From positions 112,952,738 through 113,016,737 of the forward strand of contig CM040423.1 of NCBI GenBank assembly GCA_022702705.1: a stretch of 64,000 nt of DNA. Direction: 5' to 3'. This stretch comes from Papilionanthe hookeriana x Papilionanthe teres. Taxonomy: Eukaryota; Streptophyta; Magnoliopsida; Asparagales; Orchidaceae. A model generated the notes under the pieces. The model saw only the letters and a list, made by a program, of their open reading frames with translations, did no database searches and was not told the origin of the DNA. The stretch's first letter is position 1. Every line of letters starts with the position of its first letter. Shown here in pieces: positions 22,213 to 31,913 of this stretch. A program made the translations under genes and the position numbers.

Positions 22213-22864
22213 ATGGAGAACTGTCTAGACAAAGTCTTCAAAGAAAATTTTGGGTCACATCCAGACCGCTTCGGTGGCGCTTCAACTCAAAGTTTGAAAC
22301 CCACTGAGTCGGCACTATCGCTTGCAGTTGAAGAACCGCCCCAGAAGGAGGAGAAGATCGTAGAAGAAAAGAAAACTGAGGCTCTGAAGGGTAGACTAGG
22401 GGCTGCTTATCCTAGGATGGTTTTTTCAGATTCGGGGGAGAAATCCCTCGAACCTCTGACTCTGTATGATTATTTGCTCGCCCCGACGGGATCTTATAAT
22501 GATAAGAGTTTTTGTGTTGGCTACGTTTTGACTGTTTCTAACGATTACGTAACTAACAACAACCAACCTAATCTGAATCTCGATTCCGATAATGATAAAT
22601 GATTCTCAAATCATACTAAACCTCGATGACCACGATGAAGGAGAAGACACTCACAAAGATGGCTACGAAAGCTCAACAAGCAATGAGTCTATTTGTGAAT
22701 TTTAAGGAGCTCCAATCACGATAGAATTAGAGTTATCAGATTCTGAAGCTACTCTAGAAGAGCCAGTAGTTCCGATTCAAGAGGAGACACCAGTAGATTC
22801 ACCACCAGATTCAGGACAAGTAACTAAAGTCAATCTAAGAAGCAGAAAAGTTCTACCTCCGAGA
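22213..22864 (+). pseudogene. gag-protease linker of the Ogre-like element
   Basis: A 129-codon stretch from 22213 rich in Glu/Lys then Asn/Asp, then a shifted frame with acidic DSEATLEEPVVPIQEETP-type sequence up to 22864. It corresponds to the variable region between gag and protease. No domain recognised. Confidence 0.55.
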
Positions 22865-23724
22865 ATGGGTCCAAAGGATAAAAGAAAGCAGGTGGTTGCT
22901 CAGGAGGAGCCAACCCCAGCAGAAGAATTGCCCGTTCGAGAAGAAACCGAGGAACATGGTAATAAAGTGGATTATAACGTGATAGCCCATCTTAGGAAGC
23001 TATCAGCCCAACTAGGCATCTACGACGCTCTGATCCTATCAAAGGAGATGAGGGAAACTCTGATCAAGGCTTTACTTGATCCAGAAATTTGCTTAGCTTA
23101 AATGGCCGGTAATTCCTTCAACGAGGTTTGCTCGTTAAAAGAACAGGGAGGTATTACCTTCACAGACAATGATCTACTACTGGGAACAGCTGATCACAAG
23201 CGACCGTTGTACATTTCAGTCACTATTGGAAAGTTTACGCTCTCCAGAGTGTTGGTTGATTCAGAGCATCAATCAACATAATGAATCTTCGGACGTTGGC
23301 ATATTTGGAAATTAATGCTCGCGAGCTTGAAGCAGACAAGATATTATTAAGAGGGTTCAATCAGAAAGGAGAAAGAGCTCTTGGATCGATTACACTATTA
23401 ATGAAGACCGGTGACTTAGCAAAGACAACCGCAAAATTCCATAAAATTGATTTTGAGACATCGTTCAACGCTCTACTAGGTTGGCCATGGATCCATGAAA
23501 ACCAGATGGTACCGTCGTCTCTGCACCAATGCATAAAGTATTACGAAGGAGGAGAACAGTTTATTAAGGGTGACTTGCAACCATTCTCCTTACATGAGAT
23601 TGGAATTCATGAAGATGCAGCCTACTACGCGCCTCCGAAGAAAACAATCTTATCTAGAAATACTGTACCAAATGAAGCGAAAGAAGTTCAAGACGATGAA
23701 GAGCCCGAAATTCAAATTCAATAG
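22865..23724 (+). pseudogene. pro: Aspartic protease region of the Ogre-like element
   Basis: The upstream segment (22865-23101, with YNVIAHLRKLSAQLGIYDAL) is typical of the Tat-lineage sequence before protease. The active-site stretch reads VLVDSEHQS (Asp at 23258-23260) where Asp-Ser/Thr-Gly-Ala is expected, so the flap and active-site glycine are lost. After a frameshift at about 23280 comes the C-terminal half with LLGWPWIHENQMVPSSLHQC, characteristic of this lineage. It would cut the polyprotein; inactive here. Confidence 0.82.
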
Positions 23725-24351
23725 TTACTCACCACTCCCTTACGGTGAGATGGTGAAGGTTTCTCTAGAACTCGCACCCGAGGTTGAGGCCGGGGACGGG
23801 GTCGAGGAAGAGATGTTGGAACAGTTGGACAGAAGAAACCGGTCATCGACGTTGATTGGCAGAACAGTTCTGAAGAAGAAGAAATCAAGAAAGAAGCAAC
23901 GGCGATCAGTCAGAAGAAACCACAGTTCAGGATATCTCTCGAAGATGAAAAGAATGAAGAATACAAATCAATGTACAAGATGATTAACCACTATGTACAT
24001 ACCATGACCTTGACCCCGATCCATTCTAATAAGGTCGAGGGTATGGTGGTCAAGGAGGTACATGGTGGCGGTACTAAACCGATCAAATTCTACCGTGGTG
24101 CTTCTTCTTCTAAAACTGAAAATGATGTACAATTCGAAGATGTTACTTCATCTGAATTAATGGAACTGCCTTTTGAGTGGTATTCTCCCTGTGTTCAAAA
24201 TTTAATTCAATGTGGTGTCTTACCTCGTTGATAGATAAAAGGTCAATTACAACACTTTGAAAAATTATGGAATAATGTCAGTCTGCCTCCCAATTCAAAA
24301 CATGGTCTAGGATTCGGTACAATAGGATTAGTTGATGACACAGAATTTTGC
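23725..24351 (+). pseudogene. Protease-RT linker in continuous frame
   Basis: The protease frame continues to RT with only scattered stops (near 23722, 23743, 23790 and 24230). It encodes an Arg/Gly-rich stretch, an acidic stretch with SSEEEEIKKE (about 23869), and IKFYRGASSSKTENDVQFED (24079-24138). Ogre elements of legumes have an intron between protease and RT; none is needed here to keep frame. Confidence 0.55.
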
Positions 24352-25930
24352 TTGGTTGTCACTTGGAAGCCTAATGAAGTCTACTTAGAAGCCTCAGATG
24401 ATCTCGAAGATCTGCAAATTGGAAATGCTCCGCTAGAATTTGAAGAAGAAATTAAATCTACAATAGACGAGTTAATGGAAGTTAACTTATGTACTAGCGA
24501 AGAGCCTAGGCCGACCTTTGTTAGCTCTTTGCTCAATAAAGAAGACTCTGAAAACATGGTCAAGCTACTAATAAAATTCAAGGACTGTTTTGCTTGAAGT
24601 TACGATGAAATGCTAGGATTAGCTCCAGAGGAGGCAGTTCACAGGCTAGGAGTGAATCTCGCTGCCATTCCAATTAGGCAAGCTTCCAGAAGAATGCGTC
24701 TAAAGATTGAACAACAAGTAATAGCTGAAGTTAAGAAGCTAATAGTCGCTAAATTTGTCCGTGAAGAACAATACCCGACTTGGCTAGCAAACGTGGTACC
24801 AGTCAGAAAGAAGAATAGACAGATTAGAATCTGTGTGGATTTCAGAGATTTGAATAAAGCATGTCCAAAGGATGAATTCCCACTACCAATTCCAGAACTG
24901 ATGATCGACATTGCTTCAACACATGAAATCTTCTCTTTCATGGATGGATCTTCAGGATACAATCAAATAAAATGGCACCAGAAGATGAGAAGCTCACAGC
25001 CTTCAGAACGCCGATCGGAATATACTGCTACACAGTAATGTCTTTTGGGTTGAAGAACGAAGGAGCAACATACCAAAGAGCTATGCGAGAATTTTTGATG
25101 ATCTCATTCACAACAAAGTTGAATGCTATGTGGATTATGTAGTCATCAAAAGCAAACTAAGAGAAGATCACTTGTATGATTTTTAGAATTATTTTTGAAC
25201 GATTAAGACAATTTAACCTTAAGATGAATCCTTTGAAATGCGCCTTCGGCGTCGCCTCTGGGAAATTCTTAGGATTTGTTGTCCGACATCGTGGAATTGA
25301 AATCGATCCGGAGATGATTAAAACTATCTTAGAAATGCCTCCTCCCAAAACTTTGAAACAACTACTATCCTTTCAAGGGAAGTTGGCATATCTTCGATGT
25401 TTTATCTCAAATTTGTCAGGTAGGTGTCAGCCCTTCTCGGCATTGGTTAAAATGGATGCCAAATTAGTTTGGGAAGAGAAATGCCAGCGGGCCTTCGAGG
25501 ACATTAAGCAGCATTTAATGACACCTTCTGTTTTAGCAGCCCCAGTCTCGGGTCGAACGTTAATACTTTTTACCGCAGCTTTAAACGACCCCCTTGGAGC
25601 CCTGCTAGCCCAGGTCAATGACGAGGGAAAAGAAAACGCTCTCTACTACTTAAGTAGTCGTCTGATTCTGATGAAAGTAAAGTACCCTCCGATCGAGAAG
25701 CATTGTTTGGCCCTGATCTTCGCCGCTCAAAAGCTCAAGCACTACATGCTTTCTCATAAGGTCAACCTTATTTCAAAGTTTAATCTGTTGCAATATTTGA
25801 TGACGTGACCGATGCTTTCTGGAAGACTTGCCAGGTGGTCGATGATACTATTGAAATTTGATATAACTTTCGTTCCTCTTCGTGCCGTAAAAGGATAAGT
25901 CCTAGTAGACTTCCTCGCAGCACACCCTTT
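24352..25930 (+). pseudogene. Reverse transcriptase and first RNase H of the Ogre-like element
   Basis: RT starts with the EEPRPTFVSSLL segment, then VVPVRKKNRQIRICVDFRDLN and FSFMDGSSGYNQI. The catalytic box, read in the intact local frame at 25127-25138, is YVDY instead of YVDD, so the second catalytic Asp is Tyr. There are frameshifts near 25040 and 25170, a TGA at 24595-24597 in place of Trp, and a stop at 25808. The RT thumb (KMNPLKCAFGVASGKFLGF) and RNase H (YLSSRLILMKVKYPPIEKHC) follow in frame 25176-25808. It would copy RNA to DNA and degrade the template; dead copy. Confidence 0.9.
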
Positions 25931-26460
25931 ACCAACAGAATCGCCTCTTAACGACGACTTGCCTGACGAGCAGATAATGAGCCTGGAAGACCCCGATGAT
26001 CAACGTTGGGAGATGTACTTCGATGGAGCATCTTCAGCACAGAAAGATAAAGAATCGCAAACGATAGTGCCTGGTAAGGCAGGAATCAGACTAATATTTT
26101 ATAACACCGGAGCGGGGAATGTTAATGTATTCCTACCATTTAATAGAGTCATGTACGAACAATGAAGCAGAATACGAAGCCCTTATAACCGAATTAGAAT
26201 TAACTATTCAGATGGGGATAACAGACATCAACATCTACGGGGATTCTTAGTTTAATATTCAACAGGTCGCCGGACAGTAGATAATTCTGAAGCCAAGACT
26301 CGAGCAGTACTTTCAGTATGCAATGAAATTGCTGGAGCAGATTCCGAATGTAACGATCTACAAGATTCCCAGAGGAGAAAATGCTCTCGCAGATGCGTTA
26401 GCCCACCTCGCAAAGGAATTTGCCCGCTTGCAGGATGAATCGCCTGAAGTGTCGCTTCAG
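25931..26460 (+). pseudogene. Second (archaeal-type) RNase H of the Ogre-like element
   Basis: RWEMYFDGASSA (25992-26027), NEAEYEALITELE (about 26160-26200, other frame), NIYGDS with the next Gln codon now TAG (about 26230-26252), and YKIPRGENALADALAHLA (about 26359-26412). These give the Asp, Glu, Asp, Asp set of an RNase H fold. A second RNase H between the first RNase H and integrase is a hallmark of the Tat/Ogre group. Broken by frameshifts near 26160 and 26320. Confidence 0.85.
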
Positions 26461-26559
26461 TGGACGTCAGGTTCTCTCGCAGCTCGACATGGACACGATA
26501 CAGAAGTCAGAAAAAGAAGAAGGATCAATCGCGACAGTAACAGAAAATGCAGAAGACTA

Positions 26560-27810
26560 GCGTCAACCTCTCATAGACTACCTGCAAATAGGAAACCTAC
26601 CAGACGATAAGTCATTAGTTCATCAGATCAAGGAAAGAACTCTATCTTACACGTTAATAAACAATACATTATACAGAAGGTCTTTCGATCAGATGTGGCT
26701 AAGGTGCCTGAGCGATTCTGAGGCTCGTGAGATTGTTAAAGAAGCGCACTTAGGACTTTGTGGCGCTCATCAGACAGGTCCGAAAACGAAGATGAAGATT
26801 AAGAGACTACGGTACTACTGGCCCTCGATGATGACCGATTGCATGAAGGCTGCCAAAATTTGTCACCAGTGCCAAGTGCATGGAGTGGTTCTACATCAAC
26901 CTCCAAATGTACTACATCCGACAATCGCGTCGTGCCCGTTTGAATGTTGGGGCACAGATATTGTGGGCCTGATAGAACTGCCTTTTTTAAGAAGACATCG
27001 CTTCATTCTTGCAGCTACTGATTACTTTTCCAAGTAGGCAAAAGCAGTACCGCTCAGAGAAGTGAAGGCACACCACGTGCTACAGTTCTTCAAGAATCAA
27101 GTCGTTTATCGTTTCAAGGTACCGCGCAGGATTGTCTCGGATAATGGGTCCGTGTTCAGAAGTACGAAGATCAACAATTTTGTCAGAAGACACGGGATTG
27201 ACTGGCGCTATTCGACGATCTACTACCCAAGAGCGAATGGCTTGGCCGAAGCTTTTAATAAAACTCTAGTTCAAATCCTAAAGAAAACCTTGGACGATAA
27301 CAAAAGAAATTAGCACGGGACGTGGTTAGAAGCCTTATGTGGCTACATGACAACTTTCAGAACTCCTACTCAGTCTACGCCCTACGCTCTAGTGTACGGG
27401 TCCGAGGTCGTCTTACCCTTGGAGGTACAGCTTCCCTCACTCGGAATCGTAGCTTGCAAACAAGATCACTACGTATAAAAATGCCAAATTTCTACTAGAA
27501 GAATTGGAAAGCTTGGAAGGAAAATGACTTTCAGCGCAGCAGAATTTGGAACTGTATCAAGCCAAGATGATCCAGGCCCATGATAAACTGGTCCGCCCGA
27601 GGACGTTCAAAGTCGGTGACTTAGTTTTAATTCTCAAGAGGCCTATTCTTGCACATCACAAGATAGGAGGTAAATTTGAACAGACTTGGGAGGGGCAATT
27701 CGTGGTCGAGACAGCCTACTCGGAGGTTCCTACCAACCGGTGAATCGCCGTAGAGAACGACCTATGCTTCCAATTAATGAACGATATTTGAAGAAATATT
27801 ATGCAACCTG
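26560..27810 (+). pseudogene. Integrase of the Ogre-like element
   Basis: Zinc-binding part with EAHLGLCGAHQ and CHQCQVHG (26740-26880). Catalytic Asp in CWGTDIVG (about 26947-26970), Asp in IVSDNGSVF (about 27134-27160) and Glu in NGLAEAFNKTL (about 27235-27267). C-terminal domain VRPRTFKVGDLVL and WEGQFVVE (27591-27711), ending at about YLKKYYAT. Stops at 27035-27037 (where Trp is usual) and 27311-27313, with frameshifts after. It would insert the cDNA with a 5-bp stagger, in agreement with the CCGTT duplication. Confidence 0.88.
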
Positions 27811-28138
27811 ATGTTTTGAAGGATAGACTTCAAAAGTGGAGTCTCATTCCTAGAAACACAGGTAGAGTAATCATTTGTGACTGGGTCCGAACCCAAAATA
27901 AAATGGATGATAAAAAAAATCATTAACAAAAAATGTGTTAAAATAAAACATGTGAAATCGTAATAATAAAATTTTGATCTTTCCTTTTAAATCAATTCAT
28001 TCCTGATCTTTCCTCATCTTTTCCTACTTTCTTTAAAATTTAAAAGAAATGAATAAAATATTTTTCATTAATAAATGTTTTCTTATTGTTCTTGTTCTTA
28101 GTACAGCCCCTGATCCTTTCCTTATTTTTCGCAGGGAA
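27811..28138 (+). promoter_or_regulatory. Spacer with splice-acceptor-like end before the AlkB-like ORF
   Basis: Non-coding and AT-rich. It ends with a pyrimidine-rich tract and TTATTTTTCGCAG|GGAA (28121-28138), with AG at 28133-28134 and the ORF start at 28139. This fits a 3' splice site for a spliced subgenomic RNA from the LTR; inferred only. Confidence 0.5.
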
Positions 28139-29656
28139 ATGTCGAACGGGCGGTTGGTTCTGAACTTTAAAAATGGCGTGAGTCTAGCACTCGATGAAAA
28201 GAGGGTGAGGGATGGAGCCAGTAATTGAGATTGACTCCAATTTCACACCACTGGCTATAATACGAAGAAACCGATTGGACTCCGATCGATCGGGAAGAGC
28301 TCCGCAGCCATACAAATGATGAAATTGGGTGACCCAAGTCAGCCGTCTACTAGCAAGAAAAGAAAAGCAAACGCCGCTCATGCAACGGGAGAAGGCAAGA
28401 AAATAAAGTCTGTGGTTGATACAGCAGAGGGCAGGCTTGTCAGCGCCATGCCCACAGAAGTTCAAGAGTCAAGGAGAGCTACCCTCACTCCTACCCAACG
28501 AAGAAACAAGAATCGCCGCATACGCAAGATGCTGACCAAGGTGGCAGCGGATCAATAAAAAGAGACAGTTGCTACCGTCAATGAAAATACTCTGAAGAAA
28601 TCGGTTCGTCAGGAACCAGAAAAGAGAAAGTCAATTCCAAGAACAGTAGAAAGGATGAAAGCAATTCCAAGAACAACAGAAAGGATGAAAGAAACTCTAA
28701 AAAGAACAGAAATAAAATCAGCGCCTCGACGCCAAGCAGATGTACTAGTTCTGAAAATTCTTGTTGCGAAAGCAACCCTGGAGGATGTCACGACAGAGAC
28801 TATCCCCGAGGAGCCAAGCCATGCAGGAGAGCGTGCTGGGGTTGAACCATACATTCCCCGACACGTTATTAGACCTCACCGATTGCAGATAATTTCAGAA
28901 TACAAGCTGGAAAAGATGCAGAATGTTGAAAAGAAAACTTTTGAATATTTTGAAAGGATTCGAGGCAGGAGGATCAACATCCTAGAAGGCCTCGAGCTGC
29001 ATACGAATGTGTTTTCAGACTACGAGCAGCAGCAAATTGTGGACTGTGTCATCGAGCTTCAGAAAATGGGTGGAGCCGGTCGTTTAAGAGAAAAAACCTA
29101 CTCAAAACTTCGAAAGTGGATGAGAGGAAAAGGAAGAGTTACGATTCAGTGCAGGTGTTGCTATAACTTCGCCGAGGACAGAAAGGGAAATCCACCAGGG
29201 ATACTCCGTCGTAGTGAGGTTGGTCCAATGCCAAGAATTATCAAGAGAATTGTAAAAAGGATGGTAACATGGAGGGTATTGTCTGCAGATTGCATACCCA
29301 ATAGCTGCATCATTAACATATACAAAGAGGGCGACTGCAAACCACCACATATAGATCATCATGACTTCGTCAGACCTTTCTGTACAGTGTCTTTCGTCAA
29401 CCAATGTAGCATCATGTTCGGATCTGACCTTCGGATAGAAGGCCCCGGTGAATTTTGAGGGCCAGTGGAGATACCACTACCGGTAGGTTCCGTCCTGGTG
29501 TTAAAAGGAAACGAAGCCGACGTAGCAAAACATTGCATCCCAGGAGTGCCTGTGGAGCTGATCTCCGTCACTTTCAGGAGGATGGACGACAGATAAATTC
29601 CTTTCCACTTTCAGCCAGATCCAGAGTTAGAGAGTCTCCGGCCCTACGAGCTGTGA
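28139..29656 (+). pseudogene. AlkB-like 2OG-Fe(II) oxygenase ORF (ALKBH9/10-like) inside the retrotransposon
   Basis: The N-terminus (MSNGRLVLNFKNGVSLALD, 28139-28195; then EPVIEID in a shifted frame; then TQRRNKNRRIRKM) copies the ORF1 N-terminus. Next is a Lys-rich linker with a 10-residue tandem repeat, IPRT(V/T)ERMK (28632-28691). The oxygenase domain runs from about 28990 to 29656: KWMRGKGRVTIQ, CCYNFAEDRKGNPPGI, SCIINIYKEGDCKPPHIDHH, FGSDLRIEGPGEF and LPVGSVLVLKGNEADVAKHC. Fe(II) ligands are present: His and Asp of HID (29348-29356) and His of AKHC (29531-29533). The first Arg of the 2OG-binding RxxxxxR is Leu (CTG, 29558-29560); the second is kept (29576-29578). In-frame stops: TAA 28556, TGA 29456, TAA 29594. 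Closest known relatives by eye are plant ALKBH9/10 proteins, which remove N6-methyl from adenine in RNA. It lies between integrase and the 3' hairpin array, in element orientation. This copy is not functional. Confidence 0.88.
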
Positions 29657-30236
29657 GTTACATGTGAGATAGCACACCTCCATTGCACATCCGTACGACA
29701 TTCTTGCCAAGGGTGGCTTGGAAGGTGATGTTATTGTCCATGTATCTTACTATTCAGACATGGAATTTGACAGATGCTTTTGGAAGAATCAACAAGAATC
29801 TTACACAATACATTTTGGATTTATGTGGATTGTATGAGATACTAAATTCTCAAGGAAGATATCATCATGTTTTAGATCAGACTATGTGTTGTATTTTTAA
29901 CAAATTAAAGTGGAAATGACTATGTCATGTTTTACCTTCAACTCTTGTGCAAATTGACTAGGAAATGCCATTAAGTTAAATGAACTTTGAACAAAGAACG
30001 GAAAGAAAGAAAAAAAAAAATGAATGAGAATAAAAAGAAAATGGAAAAGAAAATAAAAAAGAAAATGAAGACAAAAAAAAGAGAGAGAGAAAGGAAATGA
30101 ATAAGAACTCTTTTTAAGAATTTGAATGTCAGAACAAACTGCAAATAAACACGAACTCTAATTAAACAAAAAAAAATAAAAATGAAATTGAATCACCAAA
30201 ACAAACGAAATGAATCTAATTCTCGAATTGAATTCC
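29657..30236 (+). other. Non-coding region after the AlkB-like ORF
   Basis: Contains a purine-rich stretch (about 29996-30100) similar in kind to the purine tracts upstream of the 3' LTR in the Athila-like elements. The ORF at 29683-29919 has no recognisable content. Confidence 0.5.
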
Positions 30237-30312
30237 GATCTGAATCCTTTCGATCTGAATCCTTCAATCTTAATCCTTCAATCTGAATCCTTCGATCTGA
30301 ATCCTTTGATTA
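30237..30312 (+). repeat. 14/15-bp tandem repeat, about 5 copies
   Basis: GATCTGAATCCTTC-type units in a row, with small variations. Confidence 0.8.
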
Positions 30313-30537
30313 TTCTTCAAATCGAAATCTGTTTGAAACTCTTCTGTAATTCAAATATTTTCTTCGACTTATTGTTAGGTCGAGTCTTTTGAGCTTGATA
30401 CACTTACCAGCTCCTTTCAATTCTCTTTCTTCTGTGTCTTAGAGGATCAACTAGTTCTATGGACACGGAGCCACGAACTTTGTTCGATTTGGTTCTGATG
30501 GCATGGGACTGGGTCCCTCTTCATACAGATCAATTTC

Positions 30538-31550
30538 TGAGGCTGGAGCCTAACTTCCAGTTCTATTCAAGACTAGAGCCTAACTTCTAGTTCTCTTCTA
30601 AATTTCCGAGGCTGGAGCCTAACTTCTAGTTCTCTTCGAGACTAGAGCCTAACTTCTAACTCTCTTTCAATTTTTGAGGCTAGAGCCTAAATTCTAGTTT
30701 TCATTCAAATCTTCGAGGCTAGAGCCTAACTTCTAGTTCTCATTCAAACTTTCGAGGCTGGAGCCTAACTTCCAGTTCTCTTCGAGGCTAGAGCCTAACT
30801 TTTAGTTCTCATTCAAACTTTCGAGGCTGGAGCCTAACTTCCAGTTCTCTTCGAGGCTAGAGACTAACTTCTAGCTCTCTTTCAAATTTTCGAGGCTGGA
30901 GCCTAACTTCCAGTTCTCTTCGAGGCTAGAGCCTAAATTCTAGTTCTCATTCAAACTTTCGAGGCTGGAGCCTAACTTCAAGTTCTCTTCGAGGCTGGAG
31001 CCTAACTTCTAGTTCTCTTTGAGGCTGGAGCCTAACTTCTAGTTCTCATTCAAACTTTCAAGGCTGGAGCCTAACTTCCAGTTTTCTTCGAGGCTAGAGC
31101 CTAACTTCTAATTCTCATTCAAACTTTTGATGCTGGAGCCTAACTTCAAGGTCTCTTTGAGGCTAGATCCTAACTTCTAGTTCTCATTCAAACTTTCGAG
31201 GCTGGAGCCTAACTTCCACTTCTCTTCGAGGCTAGAGCCTAACTTCTAGTTCTCATTCAAACTTTCGAGGCTGGAGCCTAACTTCCAGTTCTCTTCGAGG
31301 CTAGAGCCTAACTTCTAGTTCTCATTCAAACTTTTGAGGCTGGAGCCTAACTTCCAGTTCTCTTCCTGAGGCTAGAGCCTGAATTCTAGTTCTTATTCAA
31401 ACTTTCAAGGCTAGAGCCTAACTTCCAGTTCTCTTCCTGAGGCTAGAGCCTAAATTCTAGTTCTCTTTCAATCTTCGAGGCTAGAGCCTAAATCTCCAAT
31501 CTTCTTTACAATCCAAAGGTTGGAACCTAGGTTCCAATTCTCATTCCAAA
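30538..31550 (+). repeat. Hairpin array of the Ogre-like element
   Basis: More than twenty units alternating between GAGGCTGGAGCCTAACTTCC and GAGGCTAGAGCCTAACTTCT, each followed by AG and then TTCTC(TTC/ATTCAAACTTTC) spacers. Two overlapping dyads are present: AGGCT-AG-AGCCT, and CTGGA/TCCAG or CTAGA/TCTAG around GCCTAACT. The two outer-arm versions differ by a base pair changed on both sides in most units. A few units are unpaired (for example about 30606). The last unit is TTGGAACC-TA-GGTTCCAA (31520-31537), an 8-bp perfect dyad of another sequence. A matching anchor TGTTCGATTTGGT (30481-30493) precedes it. Confidence 0.85.
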
Positions 31551-31913
31551 TTCTGAATCTCAACAAAATCCACCTCGAAATAAATCTTAAATCAAATTTC
31601 AATCAGAATAGGAACTCTGATTAAATCAAAACTCAAACTCCAAAATTAGAAAACTTGAAATTGAAACTATAAAAAATGAATTTACAATCAAATCTCCCTA
31701 GATCTCGTAATTTGGAATTCACCTTCTTTTTCCCGCAGAGAGTTCAAGGGTCTCCAATTTTGGAGATATAGTCGATACTCCCTAGCAGAAATTTTCTACG
31801 CTCTATTCTAAGTGTGTCACTTAGACGTCTGTGTTCGTTTTGTTGATCTCTTTGGTCAACGCCAATACACGCGGTTTACTTGGTTATTTCACCACACCTA
31901 TTGGGGGTCCATT
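31551..31913 (+). other. 3' end of the Ogre-like internal region with polypurine tract
   Basis: AT-rich, no gene. TTGGGGGTCC at 31901-31910, three bases before the 3' LTR, is the probable but short polypurine tract. Confidence 0.5.

Noticed and set aside
29683..29919. 78-codon ORF after the AlkB-like ORF
   Set aside because: No domain, no conserved start context, no similarity to other ORFs in the window.
30538..31550. Repeat array resembling a CRISPR array
   Set aside because: Spacers are themselves repeated, the units are variable, no cas genes are present and the context is a plant retrotransposon.
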